From: Microbacterium sp. NC79 | Lineage (GTDB): Bacteria > Actinomycetota > Actinomycetes > Actinomycetales > Microbacteriaceae | Length of the DNA: 64,000 bases | Assembly: GCF_019061125.1 (NCBI RefSeq) | Contig: NZ_JAHQYI010000001.1 | Location: 310,001 to 374,000 of the forward strand | Direction: 5' to 3' | The notes under the pieces: generated by a model | Databases searched by the model: none | Told to the model about the DNA's origin: nothing | What the model saw: the letters and a program-made list of their open reading frames with translations, nothing else | Made by a program: the position numbers and the translations under genes | Part shown: positions 54,644 to 62,299 of the stretch, one piece after another | Numbering within the stretch: the stretch's first letter is position 1 | How the letters are laid out: the number at the start of each line of letters is the position of its first letter

Positions 54644-55201
54644 ATGCGAATTTCTCGGATGGTTGCGGTAGGCGGCATCGCGTCCATGCTCGCGCTCGCG
54701 GGATGCACAAGCACACCCGACGAGCCGCTGCCGGTACCGACGTCCGCGCCGAGCACGACACCGCCCGAGTACACGCCCGGCCTTGACGCCGAAGCCGACG
54801 TCGAAGCCGCGATCAAGACCTACGAGGCCTACGTCGAAGCCAGCAACAACCTCGTCATCGCAGACAGGGAAACCTGGGACCCGGTCCTCGAGCTTCTCCT
54901 CGAGGATTACAAAGCCTCATCGATCACGACATATGAAGGCATGGCGGAACGAGGTGAGGTACTTGAGGGCGAGGCAACGATCGTGTCAGCGGAACTTGAT
55001 GAGGCTCTCGGTACGGTACTTCGCATTCACGTATGCACCGACTTCTCTGAAGCCTTGATACGGAATGCGGACGGCACACTCATCGGCTCAGTCGAGGACT
55101 ATGGAGTGCAGTCAATGAACGTCGTACTGCAAGCAGATGGAACGGCACAATATTCCTGGCGGATTGGCTTCTTCGGAGAGTCTGATCGGCCATGTTCTTA
55201 G
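54644..55201 (+). CDS. Lipoprotein of unknown function
   Basis: 185 residues from ATG 54644, 6 nt after TACTTT. Signal peptide with lipobox LALAGC (C21), then a Pro/Thr/Ser linker and a small alpha+beta domain (about 50-185). EADVEAAIKTYEAYVEASNN and a C-terminal YSWRIGFFGESDRPCS are reminiscent of SnoaL/NTF2-like folds, though I would not assign the family firmly. The stop overlaps the next gene by 10 nt, implying coupled expression of the pair. Confidence 0.72.
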   Translation: MRISRMVAVGGIASMLALAGCTSTPDEPLPVPTSAPSTTPPEYTPGLDAEADVEAAIKTYEAYVEASNNLVIADRETWDPVLELLLEDYKASSITTYEGMAERGEVLEGEATIVSAELDEALGTVLRIHVCTDFSEALIRNADGTLIGSVEDYGVQSMNVVLQADGTAQYSWRIGFFGESDRPCS

Positions 55202-55998
55202 TACTTGTAGGGTTGGCGCTATTCACGCCCGCACTTGCAGCCCCCACGCCGCAAGATTGTGCCCCGGGCGATTTCTGGTGCGCTGTGGAGGAAAGCGGTA
55301 CAGCGCTTGACGTAGGACGGATTAAACCAGGCGACCCCGGATACGGTCTGGACCCCGTTCTCGGGGATGACGGCGCACCCATCGGCGTTGGCAACCCGGG
55401 AGCGCCGGTGAATCCACCTGTCACGCTCTGCAATACCGAAGACGACACCTTTCCGATCGATGATCCGTTGCAGGGCGGATGCGAGTCGGACGACACCGTC
55501 ACCATCCCGTACCCGACGCTCTCTGACCTGGCCCGCTTCATGCCCGAGCCACCGACGTTGAGTGGAGAGCCGCTCAACGCTGGCGTGCTCGGCAAGCCCA
55601 CGAACTTCCTCAGCACGGCGAACGAACACACGCTCGACGGTGAGCTCTTCGGCTACCCCGTGAGCGTACGTTTCACGCCTGTTGAATACACTTTTGACTA
55701 CGGTGACGGAACCACGGCGACCGTCACGGACGCCTACGATTCGTGGGCGGAAATGGGGCTGGCACAGTTCACGCCCACCGCCGCGTCACACACCTATTCG
55801 GCCAAGGGGGAGCACGACGTGAACGTCACGGTGTCGTACTCGGCCGCGGTGAACTTTTGGGGTTCCGATGCCTGGCTGCCCGTCGAGGGGTACGTCCGTG
55901 CCTCGGCATCCGGATACGGCGTCACCATCTACGAGGTCGTGACAGCGCTCGTTGATAAAGACTGCACGGAAGACCCCGCAGGTATCGGCTGTCCCTAG
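55192..55998 (+). CDS. Secreted PKD-like domain protein
   Basis: A 268-residue protein starting at ATG 55192, inside the end of the lipoprotein gene. The N-terminus is a short hydrophobic signal ending ALA (14-16) with no basic residue before it, which is unusual. The mature part has Cys pairs (DCAPGDFWC; CNTEDD with GGCESDD; DCTEDPAGIGC). A PKD-like beta-sandwich (about 160-250) carries the motif YTFDYGDGTTATVTD and ends SHTYSAKGEHDVNVTVSY. Such pairs of lipoprotein and PKD protein look like a surface complex; function unknown. Confidence 0.72.
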   Translation: MFLVLVGLALFTPALAAPTPQDCAPGDFWCAVEESGTALDVGRIKPGDPGYGLDPVLGDDGAPIGVGNPGAPVNPPVTLCNTEDDTFPIDDPLQGGCESDDTVTIPYPTLSDLARFMPEPPTLSGEPLNAGVLGKPTNFLSTANEHTLDGELFGYPVSVRFTPVEYTFDYGDGTTATVTDAYDSWAEMGLAQFTPTAASHTYSAKGEHDVNVTVSYSAAVNFWGSDAWLPVEGYVRASASGYGVTIYEVVTALVDKDCTEDPAGIGCP

Positions 55999-56170
55999 CC
56001 TGCTTCGACGACCCGCAGCGTGGTTCCGCCCAGTGGTTCCGCCCCGCAGGGCGCCGGAACTGGGGTGCCGTCCAGCGGTCCCCCCGCACACGTGCACAGC
56101 AGACGCCGGAACCGCGGTACAGCAGACCCCGGAACCCCGGAACCGGAGGTCCGTCGCGGCAAAGCGTCGG
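55999..56170. repeat. Spacer with five TGGTTCCG/CGGAACC copies
   Basis: TGGTTCCG at 56021 and 56034; CGGAACC at 56107, 56130 and 56138. The rest is GC-rich without a terminator-like stem that I can define. It separates convergent genes (PKD-like and ktrA). Confidence 0.7.
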
Positions 56171-56842
56171 CTAGCGGTCGAGGGCGGCGAAGCGTTCGAT
56201 GTCGGAGTTGGTGCCAGAGACGATGATGAGGTCGTGGTTGGTGACGACGGTGTCGGCCTCGGCATAGCGGAACGGCTTACCAGGACTCTTCACACCGACG
56301 ACGGTGACTTTGTATTTCGAACGCACACCCGATTCGTTCAGGCCAACGCCGCGGATGAAGCGCGGCGGGTACATTTTGGCGAGCACGAAGTCGTCGTCGA
56401 AGCGGATGAAGTCGAGCATGCGACCTGACACCAGGTGGGCGACGCGCTCACCCGCTTCGCGCTCGGGGTAGATGACGTGGTTGGCGCCAACACGAGCGAG
56501 AATCTTGCCGTGTGATTGTGACACAGCCTTCGCCCAAATCTGCGGAATCTTGAGGTCAACGAGGTTCGCGGTGATCAGCACCGACGCCTCGATTGACGAG
56601 CCGACGGCCACCACAGCGACCTGAAAGTCTTGGGCGCCGACCTGGCGAAGCGACTCCAGGTTTTTGGCGTCGGTCTGCACGGTGTGGGTGACGCGCTCTG
56701 ACCACTTCTGCACGAGCTCGAGGTTCTCGTCGATCGCCAAGACCTCGCGGTCCAGTCGGTCTAGCTCGCCCGCACACGCGGCGCCGAAACGCCCCAGTCC
56801 GATGACGAGCACGGGGGCATCGCTGCGGATCTTCTCAACCAA
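56171..56842 (-). CDS. ktrA: Potassium uptake regulator subunit KtrA (TrkA-type RCK protein)
   Basis: 223 residues with RCK_N (VLVIGLGRFGAACAGEL, 11-27, nucleotide binding; acidic AIDENLELVQ) and RCK_C (about 140-220). It forms a ring under the KtrB pore and gates it by ATP/ADP binding. TTG 56842 is used because it overlaps the ktrB stop by 8 nt, follows AAAGG at about 7 nt, and gives MVEKIRSDAPVLVIG; a TTG at 56857 is also possible. Same operon as ktrB. Confidence 0.88.
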   Translation of the reverse strand: MVEKIRSDAPVLVIGLGRFGAACAGELDRLDREVLAIDENLELVQKWSERVTHTVQTDAKNLESLRQVGAQDFQVAVVAVGSSIEASVLITANLVDLKIPQIWAKAVSQSHGKILARVGANHVIYPEREAGERVAHLVSGRMLDFIRFDDDFVLAKMYPPRFIRGVGLNESGVRSKYKVTVVGVKSPGKPFRYAEADTVVTNHDLIIVSGTNSDIERFAALDR

Positions 56843-58274
56843 CGATCGGCCTTTCAACGGGCAGCGAATAGAGCTGCGAACGGGCGGTTGCGGCCACGGC
56901 TGCGGCGAGTGTCACTGTACCAACGCGGCCCATAAACATGGTGATCGCCAGCACGTAGACGCCGGAGTCTGGCAAGTCTTGCGTGAGTCCTGTTGACAGG
57001 CCAACCGTGGCGAAGCCGGAGATCACGTCAAACAGCACGTGCTCGAGCGGGGCTTTTGTAATCTGCAAAAGGATGATGGTCGACAGCGCCACAATCGTCG
57101 CTCCCCACGCCACCACCGAGATGGCGACGCGTTGCACGTCAGATGGGATGCGGCGGCCAAACGCCTCAACGGTCTGGCGCCCGCGCGCTTCCGACCACAC
57201 GGCCAGCGCCAGCACCGCAAGGGTGGTCACCTTGATACCGCCGGCGGTCGACGCGGAACCACCACCCACGAACATGAGCATGGAACCAACAACCATGCTG
57301 GAGCCGTTGAGCTCGGCAATATCGATCACGGCGAATCCGCCTGAGCGCGTCATTGCCGACAGGAAGAACGCTTGGAAGGTGGTGTCCCACGCATCCATCG
57401 ATCCAAACGTCTTCGGGTTGTTGTACTCCAGCACGAGGAAAGCCGCGGCTCCCGCGAGGAACAGAATCACCGTCGTGATGACGGTTAGCTTTGCGTGGAG
57501 CGACCAGCGGCGCACATGCCACACGTGCTTCGCCAGAGCGAAGATCACGGGGAAGCCGATGGAACCGAGAAAGACGCCGACCATCAAAACGCTGAGGAAG
57601 AGGTAGTCGTCAGCGAACGGGGTGAGGCCGCCGGCGTTCGGCGTGAACCCGGTGTTCGTGAACGACATCGCCGCGTAATACGGCGCTTCCCATAGCGCGG
57701 TCAGCGGGTCGACCCCGGCGATGACCATCAGTGGGTACAGCAGAACCGCGAGCGTCGCTTCAATGATGAGGGTGGACAGCGCGACTGTGACGAGTAGTTG
57801 ACCGACCTCGCCGAGGCGAACCGTCTGGCCCTCGTTGACGGGGCCACCGTGCACGCGCAACGGGTTGGAATCACCGGCTGCGAGCAGTTTTGCGCGAAGG
57901 CCGAGACGCTTCGAGATGACCAGACCGAGGATCGATGCCAGGGTCAACACGCCCAACGCGCCGATCTGTACGCCCAAAAACACCAGGGTGTGTCCGAGTG
58001 GAGTCCACTGAGTGTCCATGTTGACTGTCGTCAGCCCCGTCACGCAGATCGTCGACGTCGCGGTGAAGAAGGCGTCGGCGAGCGAAAGGGACTGGCCATT
58101 GGCAGACGCAGCCGGGAGCGAAAACAGCCCGGTGAACAGCAGAATCAACGAGCTGAAGATGATGACGGCAAAGCGAGCAGGCGACTTTGTCGTCTGCTCG
58201 CGGAGGTCGTGGAACCAGGTGTGAAAGCGTTCGCTAAAGGGACGCTGGGTGGATGGTCGCGTAGGTCGAGCCAT
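56835..58274 (-). CDS. ktrB: Potassium uptake channel subunit KtrB (TrkH family)
   Basis: A 479-residue membrane protein with four M1-P-M2 modules and filter-type loops: TSTICVTGL, SFTNTGFTPNAGG, TRSGGFAVID and GFATVGLSTGL. GLGRFG-type KtrA is encoded just downstream. Together they import potassium driven by ion gradients. The ribosome site GGGGAGG precedes ATG 58274, about 9 nt away. Confidence 0.92.
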   Translation of the reverse strand: MARPTRPSTQRPFSERFHTWFHDLREQTTKSPARFAVIIFSSLILLFTGLFSLPAASANGQSLSLADAFFTATSTICVTGLTTVNMDTQWTPLGHTLVFLGVQIGALGVLTLASILGLVISKRLGLRAKLLAAGDSNPLRVHGGPVNEGQTVRLGEVGQLLVTVALSTLIIEATLAVLLYPLMVIAGVDPLTALWEAPYYAAMSFTNTGFTPNAGGLTPFADDYLFLSVLMVGVFLGSIGFPVIFALAKHVWHVRRWSLHAKLTVITTVILFLAGAAAFLVLEYNNPKTFGSMDAWDTTFQAFFLSAMTRSGGFAVIDIAELNGSSMVVGSMLMFVGGGSASTAGGIKVTTLAVLALAVWSEARGRQTVEAFGRRIPSDVQRVAISVVAWGATIVALSTIILLQITKAPLEHVLFDVISGFATVGLSTGLTQDLPDSGVYVLAITMFMGRVGTVTLAAAVAATARSQLYSLPVERPIVG

Positions 58275-58352
58275 GACCGCAGCCTCCCCTCAAATCGTGA
58301 ATTCCGGTCGCCCGTCATGGTACTCCCCGCGCGCACTGACTAACCTAAACAC

Positions 58353-58757
58353 ATGGCTGACATCTTCGACGTGATCGCCGACGGTACCAGGCGAGAAATC
58401 TTGCGTCTGCTTCTGGACCGGTCCGACACGCCCTCCTACGACGGCACGAGTGTGTCTCACATCGTCGCCGAGCTCGGCGTCAGCCAGCCGACCGTGTCCA
58501 AGCACCTCAAGGTTTTGCGCGAAGCCGGACTCGTCGTTGTCCGTGAAGAAGGACAACACCGCTACTACAGCCTCGACCCCACGCCGCTCGGCGATATCGA
58601 TGACTGGATTCTGCCCTTCCTTGACGCCGAGGCTCCGGAACTCGCGTCCGCTCTTCCGGAGCCCGCCGCGAACGCCGCTGAGTTCGTCGGTCGTGCGGCA
58701 GCGTCTGCCAAGCACGCCGTCGAAAGCGTGTGGCGTCGATTCCCCGGCGTGAACTGA
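58353..58757 (+). CDS. ArsR/SmtB-family winged-helix regulator
   Basis: A 134-residue protein. The winged helix (about 1-80) has DGTRREILRLLL, VSHIVAELGVSQPTVSKHLKVLREAGLVVV and REEGQHRYYSL. It has no cysteine, so it is not a thiol metal sensor. TAACCT (58341-58346) lies 6 nt before the ATG and no ribosome site exists, so it is leaderless. The C-terminal 40 residues are Ala/Glu-rich. It lies divergent from ktrB with 78 nt between starts, so it might control potassium uptake; that is inference only. A 29-bp duplication starts inside its last codons. Confidence 0.82.
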   Translation: MADIFDVIADGTRREILRLLLDRSDTPSYDGTSVSHIVAELGVSQPTVSKHLKVLREAGLVVVREEGQHRYYSLDPTPLGDIDDWILPFLDAEAPELASALPEPAANAAEFVGRAAASAKHAVESVWRRFPGVN

Positions 58758-58795
58758 GAGAAGCGAGATTCCCCGGCGTGAACTGAGAGAAGCGA
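58738..58795 (+). repeat. 29-bp perfect tandem duplication over the ArsR stop
   Basis: The same 29 bp, beginning GATTCCCCGGCGTGAACTGA, occupies 58738-58766 and 58767-58795. The first copy contains the stop codon (58755-58757), so the protein is unchanged. Confidence 0.95.
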
Positions 58796-59077
58796 GCGGG
58801 AAGGGTGCTCCAGATCTGCACCCCACCCACTCGCGCAAGGGAACCATTAGGGGGACTGGTTCCGCATCTTCGGGAATCTCAGACCGAAGTGCTTGCACAA
58901 TATTTGAACGCACCACCCTGGAACGCGGATGGGTGCACCTTATGGGGTTTCTGAGAACGTGTTGGTGACTCATTCCCTGGACCCTGCAGGCTCGCTGTTT
59001 CGTTAGTCACAGAAACCACAGGTGTTTACACACGCCACATGAGTCCCATAGAGTGACAGAAACAGGGGGAGCCGGAA
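58758..59077. other. 320-nt spacer with hairpins and a promoter, no gene seen
   Basis: After the duplication come two short hairpins: GGGTGC/GCACCC (58803-58808 / 58818-58823) and GGAACCA/TGGTTCC (58840-58846 / 58857-58863). Either could end the ArsR transcript, though T-runs are lacking. The right end carries the promoter for the BldC-like gene. The middle (58870-59020) shows nothing I can name. Confidence 0.5.
59025..59054 (+). promoter_or_regulatory. Promoter TTTACA - 18 nt - TAGAGT for the BldC-like gene
   Basis: -35 TTTACA at 59025-59030 and -10 TAGAGT at 59049-59054. The transcript would start near 59061, giving a short leader with AGGGGGAG before the ATG at 59078. Confidence 0.5.
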
Positions 59078-59269
59078 ATGGCGGAAATTCCAGACGTGAC
59101 CTTTCTCACGGTCGCCGAAGTAGCAAAGCTAATGCGCGTTTCGAATATGACGGTGTACCGCATGGTACATTCGGGCGAATTGCCCGCCGTCCGCTTCGGG
59201 CGTTCCTACCGTGTTCCCGAATCTGACGTGGTTGCTGCGATGAATCGACCGATCGCAAATGCTGGCTGA
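59078..59269 (+). CDS. BldC-like helix-turn-helix (excisionase-type) protein
   Basis: A 63-residue MerR-like DNA-binding domain alone: FLTVAEVAKLMRVSNMTVYR (8-27), MVHSGELPAVRFGRSYRVPE (29-48). Length and sequence fit the small actinobacterial BldC/excisionase-type regulators, which bind DNA as multimers. AGGGGGAG precedes the ATG. The gene for ribosomal protein bS22 follows about 107 nt later, a conserved pairing in actinobacteria. Confidence 0.87.
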   Translation: MAEIPDVTFLTVAEVAKLMRVSNMTVYRMVHSGELPAVRFGRSYRVPESDVVAAMNRPIANAG

Positions 59270-59376
59270 TTACGACACCCTCTGACAGCGTGTAAACTGT
59301 CGGAGGCATTAATTTGCCCGTTCCCGGACGCCCGGGTCACGTCCCGTCCGTCCAGCCCCGATCTAGTGAGGTTTCC

Positions 59377-59475
59377 GTGGGTTCAGTCATTAAGAAGCGC
59401 CGCAAGCGTATGGCGAAGAAGAAGCACCGCAAGTTGCTTCGTAAGACGCGTCACCAGCGTCGCAACAAGAAGTAA
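59377..59475 (+). CDS. 30S ribosomal protein bS22 (AURKAIP1/COX24-domain protein)
   Basis: A 32-residue, extremely basic protein (GTG start at 59377, GTGAGG upstream): GSVIKKRRKRMAKKKHRKL then LRKTRHQRRNKK. This is the actinobacterial bS22, bound to the small ribosomal subunit and homologous to the mitochondrial AURKAIP1 domain. Such short genes are often missed by gene finders. Confidence 0.93.
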   Translation: MGSVIKKRRKRMAKKKHRKLLRKTRHQRRNKK

Positions 59476-59577
59476 GCGGCTGGTCTTCCAGACCGTAGAC
59501 ACTCAGCGCCTGTCATCTCGACGGGCGCTTTGTGTTTTCTCGGAGCGGAACCATTAGGTCGTTTTCTCAGGTTCCGG

Positions 59578-59598
59578 ATACCCCCGGGGGTATATAGT
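59578..59598 (+). promoter_or_regulatory. 16-bp palindromic operator overlapping the -10 box of the sulfur operon
   Basis: ATACCCCCGGGGGTAT (59578-59593) is a perfect palindrome of the CsoR/CstR operator type. It abuts TATAGT (59593-59598), the -10 box, which lies 6 nt before the regulator ATG. Binding would block RNA polymerase; persulfide modification of the repressor would release it. Confidence 0.8.
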
Positions 59599-59604
59599 GG
59601 GGGC

Positions 59605-59880
59605 ATGGTTGAAGAGAAGCGCGACGAGTTGCACGTCGATATGGACCACGCAATGCCGCGCCTGAAGCGGGCGTACGGGCAATTGGCAGGGATCATGAAC
59701 ATGATCGAATCTGACCGGGAATGCTCCGATGTGCTGACGCAGCTGGCTGCCGTGTCTAAGGCCATCGACCGCGCCGCCTTCTCCATCATTTCCTCCGGTC
59801 TTGAGCAGTGTTTTGCCAGCCCGGAATCGACCGAACAAGACCGTGCCCGATTGGAGAAGCTGTTCCATGCCTTCGCGTAA
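59605..59880 (+). CDS. CsoR/CstR-family repressor, likely persulfide-sensing
   Basis: A 91-residue all-helical DUF156 protein. The first sensor Cys is C40 (DRECSDVLTQL) and the second is C69 (SGLEQCF). The copper-ligand His of true CsoR (the H of HLxxC) is replaced by Gly, and only the two Cys remain, as in CstR. This fits a reactive-sulfur sensor that forms Cys-S-S-Cys or trisulfide links. It is followed, with a 14-nt overlap, by CoA-disulfide reductase-rhodanese and rhodanese genes, the classic CstR targets. Leaderless start at 59605. Confidence 0.85.
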   Translation: MVEEKRDELHVDMDHAMPRLKRAYGQLAGIMNMIESDRECSDVLTQLAAVSKAIDRAAFSIISSGLEQCFASPESTEQDRARLEKLFHAFA

Positions 59881-61567
59881 ACGCATCCTCGTCGTCGGTG
59901 GCGTCGCAGGAGGCATGAGCTTCGCTGCGCGCGCCCGCCGCCTCGACAACAACGCCGAGATCATCGTGTTCGAAAAGAGCGACTACGTCTCTTACGCGAA
60001 CTGTGGCCTGCCCTATTTTGTGTCAGGTGAGATTGAGAACCAGTCTGCGCTTCTCGTGCAGACGCCCGCGTCTCTCAAAGCGGCGCTCGACCTCGATGTG
60101 CGCACCGGCCACTTTGTCAGCGGCATCGACACCGACCGCCGTGTCATCCGCGTGTTCGAGAACCCGGATGCCGCCGAACCCACCGAGTTTGCCTATGACG
60201 AGCTCGTGCTCTCGCCCGGCATGTTCTCGGGAATTGCAGACTACCCGGGCGTTGTCGAGGTTGGTTCGCGTCTGACGACCCTGCGCACTGTTCCGGACGC
60301 CGTTGCGCTCGAAGCGATTGCATCAAGCGGAACCTCGGCCGTTGTTCTCGGCGGCGGTTACATTGGCGTCGAAGCAGCAGAAGCGCTGCGCTCGCGTGGC
60401 CTCGAAGTACACATTGTGCAGCGCTCGACTCACGTGTTGTCACACCTGGAGACCGAGCTCGCGTCGTACATCACTGCCGAGCTGGAGCAGCACGGCATCA
60501 TTGTGCACGCGAACACAGAGCCGATCGCCTTCGCGGAGCGCGACGGCAAACTTGTCGTGTCGCTGAGCGATGACACCGAGATCGTCACCGACCACGCCGT
60601 GATTGCGATGGGCGGCGTACCCGCCACCCAGATCGTGCCTGACTCGATCCCGAAGACCGACGGCGGACTGATCATCGTCGACGAAAACGGTCGCACGTCG
60701 GCTGCGAACGTGTGGGCAGTCGGCGACGCCGTCACGCACGCCGACCCGATCACCGGCGCACTGCGTTCCGTTGCTCTGGCAGGCCCCGCGAACCGCGATG
60801 GTCGCTACATCGCTGATGCCATGCTGTCGACGTCATTCCGCCCGCGCCCCGCGGCGCTCGGCACCTCGATTGTGCGCGTGTTTGGTCTTGCTGCTGGCGC
60901 TACCGGAGCGAACTCGCGCGAGCTCACCGCGGCCGGTGTCGCTTTCGAGACTCTGCACCTGCACGCCAATTCGCACGCCGGCTACTTCCCTGGTTCCGAA
61001 GCCATCCACCTCGTGGCGTACTTCGCGACCGAGGGGGAGGAGAAGGGCCGCATTTACGGTGCGCAGGCGGTTGGCCGTGACGGCATTGACAAGCGCATCG
61101 ACGTTATCGCCACCGCGATCCGCGCTGGCATGACGATTGACCAACTCGCTGACCTTGACCTGTCGTACGCGCCGCCGTTTGGCAGTGCGAAGGACGCCGT
61201 GCAGATGGTGGGCTTTGTCGCGCAGAACGTGCTCGACGGAACCACGACGCTGTGGCAAGCGCGTGACCTGAAGCAGGTGATGGCTGACAGCCTTATCCTC
61301 GATGTTCGCCGCGCCGATGAGTTCGCCACCGGGCACCTGCCCGGTGCGCTCAACGTGCCGCACACCGAACTGCGCGAGCGTCTCGATGAGGTCATCGCGG
61401 CAGCCGACGGCCGGCCGGTGCGCGCGCACTGCGCCGCCGGCATTCGTTCGTACCTCGCCCACCGCATCCTGGTTGCGGCTGGGCTCGATTCTGCAACACT
61501 TTCAGGAGGGATGCAGACCCTCATCGCCTACCACGGGAAGGACATCCTGACTCATGAAGACAATTGA
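59867..61567 (+). CDS. CoA-disulfide reductase / rhodanese fusion (CoADR-RHD, persulfide reductase)
   Basis: 566 residues. The FAD/NAD(P)H pyridine nucleotide-disulfide oxidoreductase part has VVGGVAGGMSFAARARRL (9-26), the single active Cys C46 in YANCGLPYF, and a second Rossmann motif VVLGGGYIGVEAAEAL. A dimerisation domain (about 330-445) follows, then a C-terminal rhodanese domain with catalytic C522 (RAHCAAGIRS). Such fusions reduce CoA persulfides and polysulfides, detoxifying sulfane sulfur. ATG 59867 overlaps the repressor gene by 14 nt and the next gene by 14 nt. Confidence 0.92.
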   Translation: MPSRKRILVVGGVAGGMSFAARARRLDNNAEIIVFEKSDYVSYANCGLPYFVSGEIENQSALLVQTPASLKAALDLDVRTGHFVSGIDTDRRVIRVFENPDAAEPTEFAYDELVLSPGMFSGIADYPGVVEVGSRLTTLRTVPDAVALEAIASSGTSAVVLGGGYIGVEAAEALRSRGLEVHIVQRSTHVLSHLETELASYITAELEQHGIIVHANTEPIAFAERDGKLVVSLSDDTEIVTDHAVIAMGGVPATQIVPDSIPKTDGGLIIVDENGRTSAANVWAVGDAVTHADPITGALRSVALAGPANRDGRYIADAMLSTSFRPRPAALGTSIVRVFGLAAGATGANSRELTAAGVAFETLHLHANSHAGYFPGSEAIHLVAYFATEGEEKGRIYGAQAVGRDGIDKRIDVIATAIRAGMTIDQLADLDLSYAPPFGSAKDAVQMVGFVAQNVLDGTTTLWQARDLKQVMADSLILDVRRADEFATGHLPGALNVPHTELRERLDEVIAAADGRPVRAHCAAGIRSYLAHRILVAAGLDSATLSGGMQTLIAYHGKDILTHEDN

Positions 61568-61841
61568 CGTATCGGAGCTTGAAGGCCGCGGCCTGCCGCT
61601 TGTCGACGTTCGCGAGGTTGACGAATACGCCGCCGGCCACGTGCCTGGTGCCATCAACATTCCGATGTCACAGATCACCGAGCGCCTGGGCGAACTGCCC
61701 GAGGGTGCCTTCGACGTGATCTGCCAGTCGGGTGGCCGCTCGGCTCGCGTGAGCGAGTACCTCGAGGCTCAGGGTCACGATGTCACCAACATTGACGGTG
61801 GCACTGGCGGCTGGATCGCCCTCGGCAAGCCCGTCGAATAA
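61554..61841 (+). CDS. Single-domain rhodanese (sulfurtransferase)
   Basis: A 95-residue cytoplasmic protein: LPLVDVREVDEYAAGHVPGA (14-33) and active-site loop ICQSGGRSA with C57. It moves sulfane sulfur between thiols and likely works with the fused reductase encoded upstream. It overlaps that gene by 14 nt and ends the operon, followed by a strong terminator about 100 nt later. Confidence 0.93.
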   Translation: MKTIDVSELEGRGLPLVDVREVDEYAAGHVPGAINIPMSQITERLGELPEGAFDVICQSGGRSARVSEYLEAQGHDVTNIDGGTGGWIALGKPVE

Positions 61842-61942
61842 CCCCCCTGGGATCGTTCCGCCTCGGACGCTTCGCGCGCTCGCGGCGTATCGCCGGATTG
61901 CTTCCGGTCGCTCCGCGAGCGAAGCGAGAAGAACCGCCCAAC

Positions 61943-61979
61943 AAATACCCCGACACGTACCGCACGTGTCGGGGTATTT
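61943..61979 (+). terminator. Strong terminator after the sulfur operon
   Basis: A perfect 16-bp stem, AAATACCCCGACACGT (61943-61958) pairing with 61964-61979, with a 5-nt loop ACCGC and a TATTT end. It is bidirectional in principle, but only plus-strand genes flank it. Confidence 0.92.
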
Positions 61980-62023
61980 CGCGTCGGCGAGCCCGTATGC
62001 CGTGGCGGGCATAGGATTGATGT

Positions 62024-62299
62024 GTGACCACTCTCACGCTGATTGGCAAAGACGGCTGCCACCTGTGTGACGTTGCCGAGGGCATCGTCGAGCAGGTCAT
62101 AGCCGAGCTTCCGGATGCGGTGGCTGATGGCATCGAGATCGAGTCTGCCTCGATCCTCGAAGACAAGGCCCTGTACGACCAATGGTGGGAGAAGATCCCT
62201 GTGGTGCTGATCGATGGCGAACTACACGCCTACTGGCGAGTCGCCGCTGACCGTCTGCACGACGCCCTGATCACCGCGAGCAAGGGGAGTGAGCGATGA
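62024..62299 (+). CDS. Glutaredoxin-like / thioredoxin-fold small protein
   Basis: A 91-residue protein with the redox motif C12-H-L-C15 after the first strand (TLTLIGKDGCHLC) and the cis-Pro strand IPVVLIDGEL. It belongs to the glutaredoxin family 2-like (DUF836) proteins. GTG start; TAGGAT (62012-62017) lies 6 nt upstream (leaderless). Its stop overlaps the Dabb gene by 4 nt. It probably reduces protein or mycothiol mixed disulfides; the partner is unknown. Confidence 0.88.
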   Translation: MTTLTLIGKDGCHLCDVAEGIVEQVIAELPDAVADGIEIESASILEDKALYDQWWEKIPVVLIDGELHAYWRVAADRLHDALITASKGSER

